A stretch of 10,213 nt of DNA from CFX5 sp964568485. Lineage in GTDB: Bacteria; Chloroflexota; Anaerolineae; Caldilineales; Caldilineaceae. Numbering within the stretch: position 1 is the first letter of the stretch; every line of letters starts with the position of its first letter. The DNA is taken from the NCBI GenBank assembly GCA_964568485.1, contig CAZMRA010000183.1, forward strand, positions 1 to 10,213, read 5' to 3'. A program made the translations under genes and the position numbers. The notes under the pieces were generated by a model. The model was given only the letters and a program-made list of their open reading frames with translations. It was not told the origin of the DNA and did no database searches. Below, one piece after another: positions 1 to 5,499 of the stretch.

Positions 1-1
1 G

Positions 2-637
2 TTTTATGATGTCACGGGTGGCCAAGTCACCATCGACGGTGTTGATGTGCGCGATGTGACGTTGGCTTCCTTACGCAAGCAGATCGGTGTAGTGTTGCAA
101 GATAGTTTCCTCTTCAGCGATAGTGTGATGGCGAATATCCGGTTTGGTCGCCCCGATGCCAGCGATGAAGAAGTGATCGCTGCGGCCAAACTAGCCCATG
201 CGCATGATTTTATTGAGCGCTTGCCACAAGGGTATCAAACGCCTTTGGGGGAACGGGGTGGTGGCTTGAGCCAGGGGCAGCGCCAATTGTTATCGATTGC
301 CCGGGCTGCGTTGGCCGATCCGCGCATTTTGATTTTGGATGAAGCAACCAGCAGCGTGGATACGCGCACCGAACGTCAAATCCAGGCCGCATTGGAGAAA
401 TTGATGGCGCAGCGCACCAGCTTTGTGATCGCCCACCGTCTCAGCACCATCCGCAACGCTGACCAGGTGTTGGTGCTGGTCAAAGGGGAAATTATCGAGC
501 GTGGCCGCCACGAAGAATTGTTGGCTAAGCGGGGTTTCTATTACGATCTCTACATGAGCCAATTCAAACGCCAAGAAGATTTGCAGATTCGCACCAACGG
601 CCACCAATCCGGGCTGTTGCCAGTGTCATCGACTTAA
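2..637 (+). CDS. ABC transporter ATP-binding domain, exporter type (C-terminal part, 5' end outside window)
   Basis: This is the C-terminal 211 residues of an ATP-hydrolysing ABC exporter subunit, most likely a fused membrane-plus-ATPase half-transporter. The frame is open from base 2, and the residues before the first ATG (FYDVTGGQVTIDG) already match the family, so that ATG at 47 is internal. The Walker A motif lies outside the window. Visible in order are the Q-loop (VVLQDSFLF, about 101-127), the ABC signature LSQGQ (266-280), Walker B ILILDE (326-343) with the D-loop SSVD, and the H-loop histidine in IAHRLSTI (about 428-451). LSQGQ in place of LSGGQ is a known variant in exporters. The tail after MSQFKRQ is short and variable. 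A Bcr/CflA-type efflux gene follows 52 nt downstream on the same strand with no terminator between. The family call is secure; the transported substrate cannot be read from this part. Confidence 0.95.
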   Translation, partial: FYDVTGGQVTIDGVDVRDVTLASLRKQIGVVLQDSFLFSDSVMANIRFGRPDASDEEVIAAAKLAHAHDFIERLPQGYQTPLGERGGGLSQGQRQLLSIARAALADPRILILDEATSSVDTRTERQIQAALEKLMAQRTSFVIAHRLSTIRNADQVLVLVKGEIIERGRHEELLAKRGFYYDLYMSQFKRQEDLQIRTNGHQSGLLPVSST

Positions 638-689
638 TGACAGACATTTATCGATTACGTTTCATAGAACACGAAATCACTAGGTTTTC

Positions 690-1904
690 ATGAGCACGAC
701 TACGCATCAAAGTTCCTATCTCAAATTGGCCATCACACTCGGTATTCTGACCGCGTTCGCTCCGCTTTCCATTGATATGTATCTGCCTGGCTTGCCCACG
801 ATCGCGCGCGATTTTCAGACTGATACGGCGACGGTGCAACAGACCTTGTCGGTCTTTTTTATCGGCTTGGCGATGGGGCAATTGTTCTACGGCCCCTTGG
901 CCGACCGGCTGGGACGCCGTGGCCCCTTGATCTTCGGGTGTGCGCTCTATTCGTTGGCTTGTCTCGGCTGTGCGCTGGCTCCGTCGGTCCAGGGCTTGAT
1001 TTGGCTGCGTTTTGCGCAAGCGCTCGGTGGCTGTGCTGGCGTCGTGATTGGTCGCTCGATCGTGCGCGATCTGTTTGACCAGCGCGAATCCGCGCGCATG
1101 TATTCGTTCCTGATGTTGGTGATGGGCGTGGCGCCGATCACTGCGCCTTTGCTCGGTGGTCAATTGTTGCTGGCCTTTGGCTGGCGCTCGATCTTCGTTG
1201 TCTTGAGCGGCTTTGGTCTGCTCTGCTTGGCATTGGTGCTCTTTGGGTTGCCCGAAACCTTGCCACCTGAACGCCGAGCCAAGACCGGATTGGGAGCTGT
1301 TCTGCGTAATTACCTCGGCTTACTGGCGGATCCCCGATTTATGGGCTACGCCCTGGCGGGCGGGCTAGCCTCGGCAGCGATGTTTGCCTATATCTCTGGC
1401 TCACCATTTGTCTTTATTGAATTGAACGGGGTTGCGCCCGAACATTTCGGTTGGCTCTTTGGCGCCAACGCCGTCGGGTTGATCCTCGCTTCGCAGATTA
1501 ACCGGCGTCTGTTAACGCGCTACGAGAATGGGCAGATCCTCACCATTGCGCTGGCGGTGACCGCGCTCAGTGGGTTGCTGCTGGTGGGATTAACCGCCTT
1601 GGGGATCGGCGGATTCCCAACATTGCTGGTGGTACTCTTCTGCTGCATCGCGAGCACTGGCTTTGTTGGGCCAAACTCCACCGCGGCGGCAATGGCTCCG
1701 TATGGCGACAAAGCGGGGAGCGCGGCGGCGTTGCTGGGCTCGACTCAATTTATCTGCGGCGCAGTCGCGGGCTCACTGGTGGGGGCCTTGCACAATGGCA
1801 CGGCACTCCCCATGACCGGCGTCATTGCGCTGTGTGGCGTGGTTGCATTTGCGATCTTGCAGATGCTGGCGTTGCGCGGCGCCCCACAGACCGTGGCTTC
1901 CTAA
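690..1904 (+). CDS. MFS multidrug efflux transporter, Bcr/CflA family
   Basis: This is a 404-residue inner-membrane proton-coupled drug/H+ antiporter of the 12-helix (DHA1) MFS type. Helix 1 carries the Bcr/CflA hallmark PLSIDMYLPGLP (residues 25-36, with Asp29 in the membrane). Motif A, GPLADRLGRR, is at 68-77 between helices 2 and 3. Motif B, RFAQALGG, starts at Arg107 and is followed by GRSIVRD. The helix-5 region has APITAPLLGG. Hydrophobic segments continue to residue 395, so the protein looks full length. The ATG at 690 directly precedes the first helix; its ribosome binding site is weak (AGG six bases upstream). The upstream ABC exporter gene may share its transcript. The stop codon overlaps that of the convergent dioxygenase gene. 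Members export chloramphenicol-like drugs, bicyclomycin, sulfonamides or amino acids; the actual substrate cannot be told here. Confidence 0.93.
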   Translation: MSTTTHQSSYLKLAITLGILTAFAPLSIDMYLPGLPTIARDFQTDTATVQQTLSVFFIGLAMGQLFYGPLADRLGRRGPLIFGCALYSLACLGCALAPSVQGLIWLRFAQALGGCAGVVIGRSIVRDLFDQRESARMYSFLMLVMGVAPITAPLLGGQLLLAFGWRSIFVVLSGFGLLCLALVLFGLPETLPPERRAKTGLGAVLRNYLGLLADPRFMGYALAGGLASAAMFAYISGSPFVFIELNGVAPEHFGWLFGANAVGLILASQINRRLLTRYENGQILTIALAVTALSGLLLVGLTALGIGGFPTLLVVLFCCIASTGFVGPNSTAAAMAPYGDKAGSAAALLGSTQFICGAVAGSLVGALHNGTALPMTGVIALCGVVAFAILQMLALRGAPQTVAS

Positions 1905-2578
1905 ATGTCCAGCACAAAGTTAAATGTTCCACTCAACCCGGCAGCTTCCTCTTGGACGGCCAACAAGCATTCAGGGCGGAAGATGGAATCACGCTCGTTG
2001 CTTGGTTCGCTGGGAAAATAAAGCTGGGTAGTGAGAATAGGCTCGTTGGGGGCTTGAACCTTGACGTGAAAGTGGCGAGTCCGTCCTGGGTAGAGCCCCG
2101 GCACAATGGTTTCTAAGCGATAATAGCCATTATCATCGCTATAAAAATGGCCGCGCAAGCGGTAGCCAACATTGTCGTAGTTCCCCGCATCGTCACAATG
2201 CCAAAAATCGAGCAATGCTTGGGCAACAGGCTGGCACGCGGTGGTCAATACGTATCCACTCACAGCAATCTCGGTCCCTACGATGCCCGCTTCGCGGAAA
2301 TTGGTGCGTTCGGGCGAATTCGGGGTGAAGTAAGGGCCTTCGGTCTGGGCCGGGGTTGGCTCATCGCCATCATCACAACTCGGGGTGGCCGCTAGCGTAA
2401 CCGCTGCTTCTGCCGCCTCCGGTGTGATCGTCGGCAGCTCGACCGGCGCTTCGGTGGGCATTGACGCGGTTGGGGCGTTGATGCGAACGGCAGTGCAGGC
2501 TGCCAGCCACAAAGGCGAAATGCTAAGCCCCATCTTCAACAAAGCCCGGCGACTAAATCCACTCTTGATTGAACTCAT
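1901..2578 (-). CDS. Tat-exported lipoprotein, intradiol ring-cleavage dioxygenase family
   Basis: This is a 225-residue non-heme Fe(III) dioxygenase of the catechol/protocatechuate dioxygenase fold, predicted to work outside the cytoplasm. The N-terminus has a twin-arginine motif (SRRALLK, Arg10-Arg11), a hydrophobic segment, and a lipobox LAAC with Cys28 as the lipidation site. A Pro/Thr/Glu/Ala-rich linker (about 30-75) precedes the catalytic domain. All four iron ligands are present: Tyr134 (in GNYDN) and Tyr163, His169 and His171 (in GLYPGRTRHFHV). TEGPYF (79-84) and DFWHCD (124-129) are typical of the family. I chose ATG 2578 over an in-frame ATG at 2638 because it follows a strong AAAGGAG seven bases upstream and starts directly at the Tat signal. 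The gene is convergent with the MFS gene. Family members attack catechols, hydroxyquinols or related aromatics; the substrate here is unknown. No muconate-pathway genes lie nearby. Confidence 0.9.
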   Translation of the reverse strand: MSSIKSGFSRRALLKMGLSISPLWLAACTAVRINAPTASMPTEAPVELPTITPEAAEAAVTLAATPSCDDGDEPTPAQTEGPYFTPNSPERTNFREAGIVGTEIAVSGYVLTTACQPVAQALLDFWHCDDAGNYDNVGYRLRGHFYSDDNGYYRLETIVPGLYPGRTRHFHVKVQAPNEPILTTQLYFPSEPSNERDSIFRPECLLAVQEEAAGLSGTFNFVLDI

Positions 2579-2585
2579 CTGACTG

Positions 2586-2592
2586 CTCCTTT
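2586..2592 (-). promoter_or_regulatory. Ribosome binding site of the dioxygenase gene
   Basis: AAAGGAG on the minus strand, seven bases before ATG 2578. It decides the start of the dioxygenase gene against the longer in-frame option at 2638, which would put 20 extra polar residues ahead of the Tat signal. Confidence 0.8.
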
Positions 2593-2609
2593 GAACCAGT
2601 CCAACGTTA

Positions 2610-2621
2610 TCATGCGCATGA
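2610..2621. promoter_or_regulatory. Perfect 12-bp palindrome upstream of the dioxygenase gene, possible operator
   Basis: TCATGCGCATGA reads the same on both strands and ends 32 bp upstream of the dioxygenase start. This position fits a repressor or activator site near the transcription start. No strong -35/-10 pair was found around it, so the regulatory role is inference from position and symmetry alone. Confidence 0.35.
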
Positions 2622-2623
2622 CG

Positions 2624-2691
2624 ATTTGATGAGCACAAGCATCGTTGCTATTGGGTAAATTGCGATGAAAACAAGGTTAGCATTTGATGAG
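2624..2691. repeat. Pair of 10-bp direct repeats (ATTTGATGAG) upstream of the dioxygenase gene
   Basis: ATTTGATGAG occurs at 2624-2633 and again at 2682-2691 in the same orientation, 58 bp apart. On the coding strand of the dioxygenase gene both read CTCATCAAAT. They could be paired regulator sites spaced by about five to six helix turns, or chance. The pair lies between the dioxygenase start and the terminator of the radical SAM gene. Confidence 0.3.
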
Positions 2692-2697
2692 TTGAAT

Positions 2698-2736
2698 AAA
2701 AAACTGCCGCGCAAGCAGCGGCTTGGCGACAGTTTT
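2698..2736 (-). terminator. Rho-independent terminator of the radical SAM gene
   Basis: Reading the minus strand, AAAACTG (2736-2730) pairs with CAGTTTT (2706-2700). Extra inner pairing is possible between CAAGC and GCTTG. The stem is followed by a run of six T (2703-2698). It lies about 28 bp past the stop codon of the minus-strand radical SAM gene, where an intrinsic terminator is expected. It also separates that transcript from the dioxygenase gene downstream. Confidence 0.82.
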
Positions 2737-2764
2737 AGGACAAGTGTGATGAAGCTGGGCAGCG

Positions 2765-4105
2765 TTACAGCTCGTTGCGATAGGCGTAGGTGCGGCGATA
2801 ACCATAATCGGTGCTGAAGCTGCCAAATACCTTCTTACTGGCCTTAGCAAGCGGGTAGCGACTCAACGAGCGCAAGCCACGGCGAGCAATTTGGCTGGGG
2901 CTATAAATCTTGCGGCAGAGCCAGTCGTACGCACTGCGTAGCTCATCAACCGTGAAGTTCTTGGGCACGAAGGTGACATGGCAGGTGTCATAGTGGGACC
3001 ACGGCACATCGAGCAAACGATTTTCTTGTTCAACAAGCGCTCGGAATGGTGTGCCAGGATAGGGTGTCAAGACTGTGGTGCTGACACTGTCTAATTCGCT
3101 CGTGCGAATGAAATCCCACATGGCTTGGAAGGTTGCTGGTGTATCTTCGTCGAAACCCATGACAAAGAGCCCGACCACGCCAACACCGTGGCTACGAATC
3201 GTGCGGATGGCCTGGCTGGCTTGGTCGGCTACCCCTTTGGATTTGCCACCGAGGTTCGAGCGGCTATCCGGGTTGACACTCTCGAAGCCAATGAAATGTT
3301 TATCTAAGTGAGCCGCAACGCTCATTTCGAGCAGTTCCGGATGTTTGGCAATACTCATCTCCGATTGGCAGGTCCACCCATGCAGATCCAACTTAGCAAG
3401 TGCTTCGAATAAACTCGCGCAATAGTCCGGATCCGTGGTGAAATTCAGCCCGAAGTTATCATCGGTGAGGAAGAAGCGCTTGATCCCGCGGCGCTGGATC
3501 TCGTCGACAACCTCTTCCACGGGGCGCAAACGCATTTTGCGACCACTCACGCGGATTGCGGTGCAGAAGGAGCAATTGCGTGGACAGCCGCGCGTAATCT
3601 CCAAATAGGGCGTCCAGTAGTTGTTCTTCTCATCAACCATTTGGATCACGCGGTCGCTGATCGATGCTAGCCCTTCCAAGTTGGCCCAGCTCTCATCGAG
3701 ATAGACCGGCTCCATGCCCTTGATGCCTTCAGCGGCAAAATTTTGGATCAGCCGTTGCCAAGTGAAATATCCTTCCCCAACCATGATGCTGTGGGCAAAG
3801 GTCTGGGTATGGTCGGGCATCAATGTGGCATGAACACCACCAACCACCACCCCAGCACCCTGCTTCATCGCGCGGCGCGCAATGGATTCGGCTCGTTCAA
3901 TGGTCACGGTCATCGAAGTGATCCCAACCAGATCCCCTTCGCCAAGGCTGTCAAGGTCCAGATCACGAGTATTTTCATCCCAGATTTCGACTGGAATTTC
4001 ATCCGGTACTAAGGAGGCCAAGCGCATCAATGTATACGGTGAGCCGGGGGACTTCCCAAAGACACGGCCATCACGCCGGGGTTGGATAAGGACGACACGT
4101 CGCAT
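2765..4105 (-). CDS. B12-binding-domain radical SAM protein (BchE/HpnR-like superfamily)
   Basis: This is a 446-residue predicted cytoplasmic enzyme that would use a [4Fe-4S] cluster and S-adenosylmethionine for radical chemistry, probably with cobalamin. Residues 1-150 form a cobalamin-binding-like Rossmann domain, seen in the motifs VVVGGVHATLMPD (86-98) and VGEGYFTW. The radical SAM core begins at YLEITRGCPRNCSFC, with cluster ligands Cys174, Cys178 and Cys181 in the CxxxCxxC pattern. It continues through FFLTDDNFG (211-219), FIGFES (271-276), GLFVMGFDEDT (312-322) and LTPYPGTPF (346-354). The C-terminal 90 residues are basic and of unclear role. The ATG at 4105 follows GAGGAG at ten bases. 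The gene stands alone with its own likely promoter and terminator. Relatives make bacteriochlorophyll, methylate hopanoids or tailor natural products; nothing in the sequence selects one of these. The family is secure, the reaction unknown. Confidence 0.9.
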   Translation of the reverse strand: MRRVVLIQPRRDGRVFGKSPGSPYTLMRLASLVPDEIPVEIWDENTRDLDLDSLGEGDLVGITSMTVTIERAESIARRAMKQGAGVVVGGVHATLMPDHTQTFAHSIMVGEGYFTWQRLIQNFAAEGIKGMEPVYLDESWANLEGLASISDRVIQMVDEKNNYWTPYLEITRGCPRNCSFCTAIRVSGRKMRLRPVEEVVDEIQRRGIKRFFLTDDNFGLNFTTDPDYCASLFEALAKLDLHGWTCQSEMSIAKHPELLEMSVAAHLDKHFIGFESVNPDSRSNLGGKSKGVADQASQAIRTIRSHGVGVVGLFVMGFDEDTPATFQAMWDFIRTSELDSVSTTVLTPYPGTPFRALVEQENRLLDVPWSHYDTCHVTFVPKNFTVDELRSAYDWLCRKIYSPSQIARRGLRSLSRYPLAKASKKVFGSFSTDYGYRRTYAYRNEL

Positions 4106-4126
4106 AAATCCGTTGCTCCTCTTGCT

Positions 4127-4139
4127 GGCTCCTTGAGCC
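4127..4139. other. Short leader hairpin before the radical SAM gene
   Basis: GGCTC and GAGCC form a 5-bp stem with a 3-base loop in the 5' leader of the radical SAM transcript, roughly ten bases upstream of its ribosome binding site. On the minus strand the loop and flank read AAGGAG, a decoy Shine-Dalgarno-like sequence. No known riboswitch, cobalamin or other, is recognisable around it. Confidence 0.3.
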
Positions 4140-4198
4140 GAAAATGATTACCACTACTGGATAGCAGATTTGGAGGCTACCCATTTCTCTGACACGCC

Positions 4199-4226
4199 AT
4201 CATAACACAAGCAAAGTGCGCTGCAA
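4199..4226 (-). promoter_or_regulatory. Likely sigma-70-type promoter of the radical SAM gene
   Basis: On the minus strand TTGCAG (4226-4221) and TATGAT (4204-4199) are separated by 16 bp. Transcription would start near 4192 and leave a leader of about 87 nt before the radical SAM ATG. The surrounding sequence is AT-rich, as promoters usually are. Confidence 0.42.
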
Positions 4227-4393
4227 ATTATTTGTCTAAAAAAGATTATAAAAATCGGATTGCTCAATCGCCTAATCCTTTGTGCAAAATCGTCTTCCTT
4301 GTGTCGGTTTTGTGAACAGAGCAGAGCACCGAATTTTGAGCGAGCTTGCAAGAATGATGTTGTGGGCAAACCGGATGCGGCGACGCTAGACTT
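4227..4393. other. AT-rich intergenic region without a recognised gene
   Basis: This stretch lies between the divergent PAP2 gene and the radical SAM promoter. It contains A/T tracts around 4235-4256 and no coding sequence, tRNA or convincing terminator that I can support. A minus-strand open frame across it (4154-4369) has no family features and overlaps the predicted promoter. Confidence 0.5.
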
Positions 4394-4846
4394 TTATCCC
4401 CAATTGAGCAAGAACAGCACCAGCCCCGCATAAATAATGCCGAGAATTGCCCCGATCATTACTTCGGTACCGGTGTGCCCTAATAGTTCTTTGAGCTGCT
4501 CTTCGCTGATAGGCTGACCACGAAAAAATTCGCGCACAATGTGGTTCAAAATGCGGGCTTGTTTGCCACTTTCTTGGCGTACGCCGCGGGCATCGTACAT
4601 GACAATCACCGCGACGATTACGCTGATGGCAAAGTGGGAGCTCCCCAAGCCTTCTTCATAGCCCAGGACAGTGGCTAAGCTGCTGACCATTGCCGAGTGG
4701 CTGCTGGGCATTCCCCCCGCACTGACGACCGAACGAAAATCGAAGTGGCCATTGCGCCGCCAATTCCACAGCGGTTTGGCGATTTGCGCCAATAGCGCCG
4801 CACTGATTGGCAGCCACAAGGCAATATTCGTCCACAACCCGTGCAT
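4394..4846 (-). CDS. Divergent PAP2 family membrane protein (DUF212, YuiD-like)
   Basis: This is a 150-residue multi-pass membrane protein related to acid phosphatase/vanadium-haloperoxidase enzymes. Motifs of the divergent PAP2 family are all present: GGMPSSHSA (44-52), DARGVR (85-90) followed by SGKQA, and GHTGTEV (123-129). Hydrophobic segments are near 7-26, 50-63, 71-85 and 130-148. Length matches the family's usual 140-160 residues. I start it at ATG 4846, not at the upstream in-frame TTG 4867, because the TTG lies inside xseB and AAGAGGG sits nine bases before the ATG. It begins 5 nt after the xseB stop, so the two are almost certainly co-transcribed and translationally coupled. The likely substrate is a lipid phosphate such as a polyprenyl or phosphatidic species, but activity in this subfamily is poorly established. 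Confidence 0.9.
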   Translation of the reverse strand: MHGLWTNIALWLPISAALLAQIAKPLWNWRRNGHFDFRSVVSAGGMPSSHSAMVSSLATVLGYEEGLGSSHFAISVIVAVIVMYDARGVRQESGKQARILNHIVREFFRGQPISEEQLKELLGHTGTEVMIGAILGIIYAGLVLFLLNWG

Positions 4847-4851
4847 TGCCT

Positions 4852-5109
4852 TTAACCCTCTTGCCAATCCTCAACCGGTGTGGTTTGATGACCCGGTTGC
4901 CACTGTTGGACGCGTAATTCGGCCGTGTCGAGTAGTTGGCTACAATGGGCAGCGAGCGCAAGTCCTTGCTCGTAAAGGGCAAGACTCTCTTCTAGCGGCA
5001 GTGTGCCGCTTTCAAGCATCTGCAATACTTCTTCTAATTGTTCAAAGGCGGCTTCATAGCCAAGGGATGAAATTTGGTCTCCGGTCATATAGCATACCTG
5101 TCCATTCAT
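4852..5109 (-). CDS. xseB: Exodeoxyribonuclease VII small subunit
   Basis: This 85-residue protein is the small helical subunit that coats and regulates the XseA catalytic subunit of exonuclease VII, a cytoplasmic enzyme that degrades single-stranded DNA from both ends. The core at about 19-70 fits well: FEQLEEVLQMLESG, then LPLEESLALYEQGLAL, then a final helix ending in AELRVQQW. Length matches the family's usual 70-85 residues. The start is uncertain. ATG 5109 lacks a clear ribosome binding site and would lie only about ten bases after the predicted transcription start. ATG 5088 (78 residues) also retains the whole domain and has a weak AGG upstream. xseA, often adjacent, is not in this window. 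A divergent PAP2 gene follows 5 nt downstream. Confidence 0.9.
   Translation of the reverse strand: MNGQVCYMTGDQISSLGYEAAFEQLEEVLQMLESGTLPLEESLALYEQGLALAAHCSQLLDTAELRVQQWQPGHQTTPVEDWQEG
4856..4862 (-). promoter_or_regulatory. Ribosome binding site of the PAP2 gene, inside the xseB end
   Basis: AAGAGGG on the minus strand overlaps the last codons of xseB and lies nine bases before ATG 4846. It supports that start for the PAP2 gene and suggests translational coupling to xseB. Confidence 0.6.
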
Positions 5110-5125
5110 AAGCTCAAGAGGTTTC

Positions 5126-5134
5126 AGTATACCA
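5126..5134 (-). promoter_or_regulatory. Possible extended -10 promoter for xseB
   Basis: TGGTATACT on the minus strand is a TGn-extended -10 element (TATACT). No good -35 is seen at 17-18 bp. A start near 5119 would give a leader of about 10 nt to ATG 5109 or about 31 nt to ATG 5088. Confidence 0.38.
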
Positions 5135-5146
5135 GACCAACGCCTA

Positions 5147-5160
5147 AGCAGCTATCTGCT
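5147..5160. promoter_or_regulatory. Inverted repeat in the divergent control region
   Basis: AGCAG-CTAT-CTGCT is a perfect 5-bp inverted repeat. It covers the place where the -35 region of the xseB promoter should be, and lies 23 bp upstream of the -35 of the opposite promoter. A regulator site is possible but unproven. Confidence 0.3.
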
Positions 5161-5182
5161 GACCTGTGCATTATCGAAAAAG

Positions 5183-5211
5183 TTTACAGGTTGCCCTGGA
5201 TATGTTATTGT
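5183..5211 (+). promoter_or_regulatory. Sigma-70-type promoter for the receiver-DUF309 gene and perhaps the genes after it
   Basis: TTTACA (5183-5188) and TATTGT (5206-5211) are spaced by 17 bp. Transcription would start near 5218, about 35 nt before ATG 5253. Since no terminator is visible between the plus-strand genes up to the window's right end, it could drive the whole series. Confidence 0.5.
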
Positions 5212-5252
5212 GAACCTGGCAGACGTAACTGCAGGAGAGGCGGGTAAGTTGT

Positions 5253-5492
5253 ATGGCAGGCAGTAAGGCGACAACGACGGTGACTGCCCGCTCACCCCGG
5301 GGGACACTGCGGGATAGGGTGCCCTATCCGCCGACCATTGTCGGGTTGATCGAGGCAACGGATGCAACGTTGTGGGCAGCCGAGGTAGAACGATTAGGCG
5401 GTTGCTGGATCGCAACCGCCACATCGAGCGAGTTTCTGGCTGCGCTGGACCGAGAATTTCCTCGGCTGGCGCTGATAGACCACTGCAGGTGA
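5253..5492 (+). CDS. Receiver-like domain, N-terminal fragment of a frameshifted receiver-DUF309 protein
   Basis: This is a 79-residue frame that reads like the first half of a CheY-type receiver domain. A basic N-terminal tail is followed by the strand PTIVGLIEATD (27-37), a helix WAAEVERLGG, and a strand RLALIDH whose Asp76 stands at the phospho-acceptor position. It then ends abruptly at TGA 5490. The second half of the domain (helix 3 onward) is found at once in the +1 frame, fused to a DUF309 domain, so the two frames look like one gene of about 276 residues. The paired acidic residues usual after strand 1 are not canonical, so this may be a pseudo-receiver even when whole. ATG 5253 is preceded by a purine-rich GGAGAGG about 12 bases upstream. 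Alone this fragment would not fold as a receiver. Confidence 0.6.
   Translation: MAGSKATTTVTARSPRGTLRDRVPYPPTIVGLIEATDATLWAAEVERLGGCWIATATSSEFLAALDREFPRLALIDHCR
5479..5489 (+). other. +1 frame junction between the receiver and DUF309 halves
   Basis: The upstream frame is open until TGA 5490-5492 and the downstream frame is open only after TAG 5476-5478, so the change of frame must fall in these 11 bases. Skipping one base after the CAC codon (5481-5483) gives LALIDH-AGDWALAIQ, a natural receiver sequence. The last codon before the TGA is AGG, which is absent among the arginine codons I translated for 8300-10213. Possible causes are a true indel, a sequencing error or programmed +1 shifting at a rare codon before a stop. 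Confidence 0.65.
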
Positions 5493-5499
5493 TTGGGCA

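Noticed and set aside
653..679. Imperfect hairpin between the ABC and MFS genes (GATTACG with CGAAATC)
   Set aside because: The stem has a mismatch, the loop is 12-13 bases and there is no T-run, so it is not a credible terminator.
648..1163. Minus-strand open frame of 171 codons opposite the MFS gene
   Set aside because: Its translation is rich in Arg, Gln and His as expected for an antisense shadow, and the plus strand encodes an unmistakable Bcr/CflA transporter.
1832..2395. Plus-strand open frames antisense to the dioxygenase gene
   Set aside because: The minus strand here encodes a complete dioxygenase with all iron ligands; these frames are shadows.
4235..4256. Perfect TATAAT on the minus strand in the AT-rich gap
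   Set aside because: No acceptable -35 is found at 16-18 bp upstream; the promoter at 4199-4226 is better placed and has both elements.
4154..4369. Minus-strand open frame of 71 codons between the PAP2 and radical SAM genes
   Set aside because: It has no family features, an unusual composition, and overlaps the predicted radical SAM promoter; the AT-rich region looks non-coding.
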